A stretch of 8,633 bases of DNA. It comes from a bacterium (GTDB lineage Bacteria; Planctomycetota; UBA1135; UBA2386). A program made the position numbers and the translations under genes. Of the stretch, positions 6,696-8,633 are shown in pieces (position 1 is the first letter of the stretch; each line of letters opens with the position of its first letter). The notes under the pieces are model-generated. The model was not told the DNA's origin and ran no database searches. It saw nothing but the letters and a program-made list of their open reading frames with translations. The stretch spans positions 1-8,633 of the forward strand of contig DRKG01000483.1 of the NCBI GenBank assembly GCA_011051855.1. Reading direction: 5' to 3'.

Positions 6696-7032
6696 CGGCC
6701 GCCTCCGCGGCGTCGTCACCATCCGCCAGCTTCTCGCCGGTCATGCGCTCGTGGATCTCACGCAGCGACGCCTGCAGTTCGAGCAGGCGCTGTCCCCAGT
6801 CCTGCAGCCGGCCGTCCTGCTCGACCGCCCCTGCTGCCGCCTTCATCACGCGATGGCGTTCTTCCGGCGACAGCCCGAGCTTCTCGTGCAGCAGGTATTG
6901 GTTGCTGTAGCCGAGCACCTGATTCCACCGCAGCAGCTCGAGCACCTGGCCGAGCAGCTCGGTGAGCTGCAGCTCGGCCTCGGTCAGCCCCATCGCGCGG
7001 GCTTTCTGCTTGCGGCGGCGGTTGGAACTCAC
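6688..7032 (-). CDS. Small helical protein of unknown function
   Basis: I do not recognise a named family. From the GTG at 7032 the product has 114 residues: a basic N-terminus (SSNRRRKQKARAM), then a predicted mostly helical body (residues 15-98) with LTEAELQLTELLGQVLELL, LRWNQVLGYSNQYLLHEKLG and WGQRLLELQASLREIHERMT, then an acidic, Ala/Gly-rich tail. Heptad-like Leu spacing suggests a helical bundle or coiled coil. An ATG at 6993 would give 101 residues without the basic segment. Neither start has a clear Shine-Dalgarno sequence, so the choice is tentative. It begins 29 nt after the sodB stop and overlaps the GT2 start by 8 nt, so it may be co-transcribed with both. The low-repeat, well-formed amphipathic pattern and its place between real genes support it being coding. 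Confidence 0.75.
   Translation of the reverse strand: MSSNRRRKQKARAMGLTEAELQLTELLGQVLELLRWNQVLGYSNQYLLHEKLGLSPEERHRVMKAAAGAVEQDGRLQDWGQRLLELQASLREIHERMTGEKLADGDDAAEAAGG
6702..6706 (-). promoter_or_regulatory. Ribosome-binding site that decides the GT2 start
   Basis: GGAGG read on the minus strand, inside the 3' end of the small upstream gene and 6 nt before the GTG at 6695. It favours this start over the ATG at 6722, which has only a weak GGCGG next to it. It also implies translational coupling to the small upstream gene. Confidence 0.65.
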
Positions 7033-7061
7033 GGGCGGAGAGAGGACGGGCCGTTGCCGGC

Positions 7062-7664
7062 TCAGGCCTTGGCGAGGTTTTCGTTGGCGAAGTCCCAGTT
7101 CACCAAGTGCTCGAGGAACGTCTTGATGTAGTCGGGCCGGCGGTTCTGGAAGTCGAGGTAGTAGGCGTGCTCCCAGACGTCCATCGTCAAGAGCGGCGTG
7201 CAGCCGTCCTGGGTCAGCGGCGTCTCGGCGTTCGGCGTCTTCTTGACCGCGAGCTTGCCGTTCTCGAGCACCAGCCACGCCCAGCCGCTGCCGAACTGCG
7301 TGGCGCCCGCCTGGCTGAACAGCTCGACGAACTTGTCGTAGCCGCCGAGGTCGCTGTCGATCTTGGCGGCGATCGCGCCGGTCGGCTTGCCGCCGCCACC
7401 CGGCTTCATCGACTGCCAGTAGAACGTGTGGTTCCACACCTGCGCGGCATTGTTGAAGATGCCGGCCTTGTCCGCCTTGCCGGCGGTCGCCTTGACGATC
7501 TCCTCGTTCGACATCGAGGCATACTCGGTGCCGGCGATCAGCTTGTTGCCGTTGACGACGTAGGCGTTGTGGTGCTTGCCGTGGTGGATGTCGAGCGTCT
7601 GGGCGTTGATGTGCGGCGCCAAGGCGTCGTTCGCGTAGGGAAGAGCGGGAAGTTCGAGTGCCAT
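7062..7664 (-). CDS. sodB: Iron-type superoxide dismutase
   Basis: Converts superoxide to oxygen and hydrogen peroxide. The 200-residue protein closely follows the bacterial Fe/Mn family: ELPALPYANDALAPHI at the N-terminus, FNNAAQVWNHTFYW (70-83), FGSGWAWLV (114-122) and the signature DVWEHAYY (162-169). Predicted metal ligands are H27, H79, D162 and H166. Gln in AAQVWNH (Q75) together with Ala in PNAETPL, where Mn enzymes carry Gln, are iron-type markers; a cambialistic enzyme cannot be excluded. There is no signal peptide, so it is cytoplasmic. The ATG at 7664 gives the standard N-terminus, but no Shine-Dalgarno sequence precedes it. It is transcribed away from mazG and toward the small gene 29 nt downstream. 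Confidence 0.97.
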   Translation of the reverse strand: MALELPALPYANDALAPHINAQTLDIHHGKHHNAYVVNGNKLIAGTEYASMSNEEIVKATAGKADKAGIFNNAAQVWNHTFYWQSMKPGGGGKPTGAIAAKIDSDLGGYDKFVELFSQAGATQFGSGWAWLVLENGKLAVKKTPNAETPLTQDGCTPLLTMDVWEHAYYLDFQNRRPDYIKTFLEHLVNWDFANENLAKA

Positions 7665-7829
7665 GGGGATTCGGGTAGTGATCGTTCGGGAAATGGACGC
7701 ACGGCCCGCCGGCCAGAGGCCGCCAGCATCACGTGCAGCGCGCGACGATAGGCCATCTGCCCCCCGCGCCGAAACCGAAACGTGCATCCCGCCCCCCGTT
7801 CCACGCCGGTTTGCGGCATGCTTCACGCC
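7665..7829. other. Divergent intergenic region, sodB / mazG
   Basis: This 165-nt GC-rich gap must hold the promoters of both divergent genes. I see no convincing -35/-10 pair, operator palindrome or Shine-Dalgarno sequence for either start. A tandem CCGAAACCGAAACG lies at about 7769-7782 and could be a binding site or chance. Two in-frame ATGs (7782 and 7818) precede the chosen mazG start, but the extra residues do not match the family. Confidence 0.5.
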
Positions 7830-8609
7830 ATGAGCGAACTGCCCGGCTTCACCCACCTGCTGGCTACCGTCGCCCGCCTGCGCGCACCGGACGGCTGCCC
7901 TTGGGATCGCAAGCAGACGATGGCCAGCATGGCCCCGCACCTGGTCGAGGAGGCGTTCGAGGCCGCGGACGCCCTGCGGCGCGAAGACCTCCCGGCGAGC
8001 CGCGAAGAACTCGGCGACGTGCTCGTCAACGTCGCGATGATCAGCCAGATCGCGAGCGAAGCCGACCACTTCCAGGCCGACGAAGTCGCGCGCGCCGCAG
8101 CCGACAAGTTGGTCCGGCGGCACCCGCACGTGTTCGGCGACCGACGGGCCGAGAGCGCCGAGATCGCCTACCGCAACTGGGAACGGGAGAAGCAGAAGGA
8201 GAAGGCCGCCCGCGGCGAGGACCAGAGCGCCCTGTCCGGCGTGCCGTCGGCGCTCCCGGCGCTGCTGCGCGCGTTCCGCATCGGCCAGAAGGCCGCCAAG
8301 GCCGGCTTCGACTGGCCGGACCGCGACGGACCGCGCGCCAAGCTCGACGAGGAGCTCGGCGAACTCGACGAAGCGGTCGCCACCGGTGACGAAGCGCGCA
8401 TCGCCGAAGAACTCGGCGACGTGCTGTTCAGCGTCTGCAACCTGGCGCGGCACCTGGGCGTGAACCCCGAGGTCGCCCTCACCGACACCAGCAACCGCTT
8501 CCAGCGCCGCTTTGCGCGGGTGGAACGCGAGTTCGACTTCGACCTCGGCGACCGCACCCTGGACCAGCTCGAAGCCGCTTGGCAGCGCGCCAAGGACGGC
8601 GAAGCGTAA
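7830..8609 (+). CDS. mazG: Nucleoside triphosphate pyrophosphohydrolase MazG
   Basis: MazG hydrolyses nucleoside triphosphates to monophosphates and pyrophosphate. It cleans the pool of aberrant nucleotides and, in some bacteria, limits (p)ppGpp-linked toxicity. The 259-residue length matches the long two-domain E. coli-type protein. The first domain has GCPWDRKQT (22-30), EEAFE (40-44) and EELGD (59-63), then RRHPHVFGD (97-104 region). The second has GFDWPD (159-164), EELGE (174-178) and EELGD (193-197). The paired EExxE and EExxD motifs bind Mg2+ in each domain, and both sets are intact. A charged linker (117-135, rich in Lys and Glu) joins the domains. The ATG at 7830 fits the family N-terminus (FTHLLATVARLRAPDGCPWD); ATGs at 7818 and 7782 would add 4 or 16 atypical residues. 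No ribosome-binding site is seen. The TAA stop is followed by 24 nt with nothing recognisable. Confidence 0.96.
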   Translation: MSELPGFTHLLATVARLRAPDGCPWDRKQTMASMAPHLVEEAFEAADALRREDLPASREELGDVLVNVAMISQIASEADHFQADEVARAAADKLVRRHPHVFGDRRAESAEIAYRNWEREKQKEKAARGEDQSALSGVPSALPALLRAFRIGQKAAKAGFDWPDRDGPRAKLDEELGELDEAVATGDEARIAEELGDVLFSVCNLARHLGVNPEVALTDTSNRFQRRFARVEREFDFDLGDRTLDQLEAAWQRAKDGEA

Positions 8610-8633
8610 TCCCGGACTGTCGCCCCACCGTCA

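Noticed and set aside
7740..7780. Possible minus-strand promoter for sodB (TTTCGG, 18 nt, TATCGT)
   Set aside because: Both hexamers match the sigma-70 consensus poorly, and such matches arise by chance; the organism's own consensus is unknown.
7665..8453. Upstream extension of the sodB frame across the intergenic region and opposite mazG
   Set aside because: The family N-terminus begins exactly at the ATG at 7664, and the extension is antisense to the well-supported mazG.
1..8633. CRISPR arrays, tRNA or rRNA genes, toxin-antitoxin or defence modules
   Set aside because: No regularly spaced repeats, no tRNA cloverleaf or rRNA-like stretch was recognised, and none of the proteins shows defence-type domains. 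MazG here is the two-domain housecleaning enzyme with no mazE/mazF beside it.

Overview
The window is GC-rich DNA from a Gram-negative type of bacterium. Genes for a WaaP/Kdo-kinase-like enzyme and a WaaE-like glycosyltransferase point to a lipopolysaccharide-bearing cell envelope. GTG starts, strong G/C in third codon positions and the gene mix would fit Planctomycetota or another GC-rich Gram-negative lineage, but nothing here fixes the phylum.

Layout, left to right. (1) Positions 1 to about 2209 hold the right-hand part of an IS21-family insertion sequence. It has the transposase gene istA (5' end cut by the window edge), the helper ATPase gene istB overlapping it by 4 nt, a hairpin-rich 3' tail, and two near-identical 16-nt repeats that look like the IS21-type right terminus. 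(2) A short unrecognised ORF (2289-2504, +) lies just outside the predicted IS end. Its frame is open right up to that end, so it may be the tail of an interrupted gene. (3) On the minus strand, read from 6695 down to 2529, four genes form a tightly overlapping cassette: GT2 glycosyltransferase (WaaE-like), GT4 glycosyltransferase, WaaP/Kdo-type sugar kinase, CgeB-like glycosyltransferase. Each joins the next by a 4-nt stop/start overlap, with Shine-Dalgarno-like sequences inside the preceding gene. (4) Upstream on the same strand are a small predicted helical protein of unknown function (6688-7032) and an iron-type superoxide dismutase (7062-7664). (5) A 165-nt divergent intergenic region separates sodB from mazG (7830-8609, +), a two-domain nucleoside triphosphate pyrophosphohydrolase.

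How the genes work together: the four-gene cassette most likely assembles and phosphorylates a cell-surface glycan, probably the LPS core or a related lipid-linked oligosaccharide. The kinase sits between glycosyltransferases and its translation is coupled to theirs. SodB and MazG are general stress and housecleaning enzymes. No clearly new defence or mobile system is visible. The most useful leads are the coupled glycan cassette, the kinase's long C-terminal extension, the unrecognised small protein between sodB and the GT2 gene, and the IS/ORF junction near 2209.
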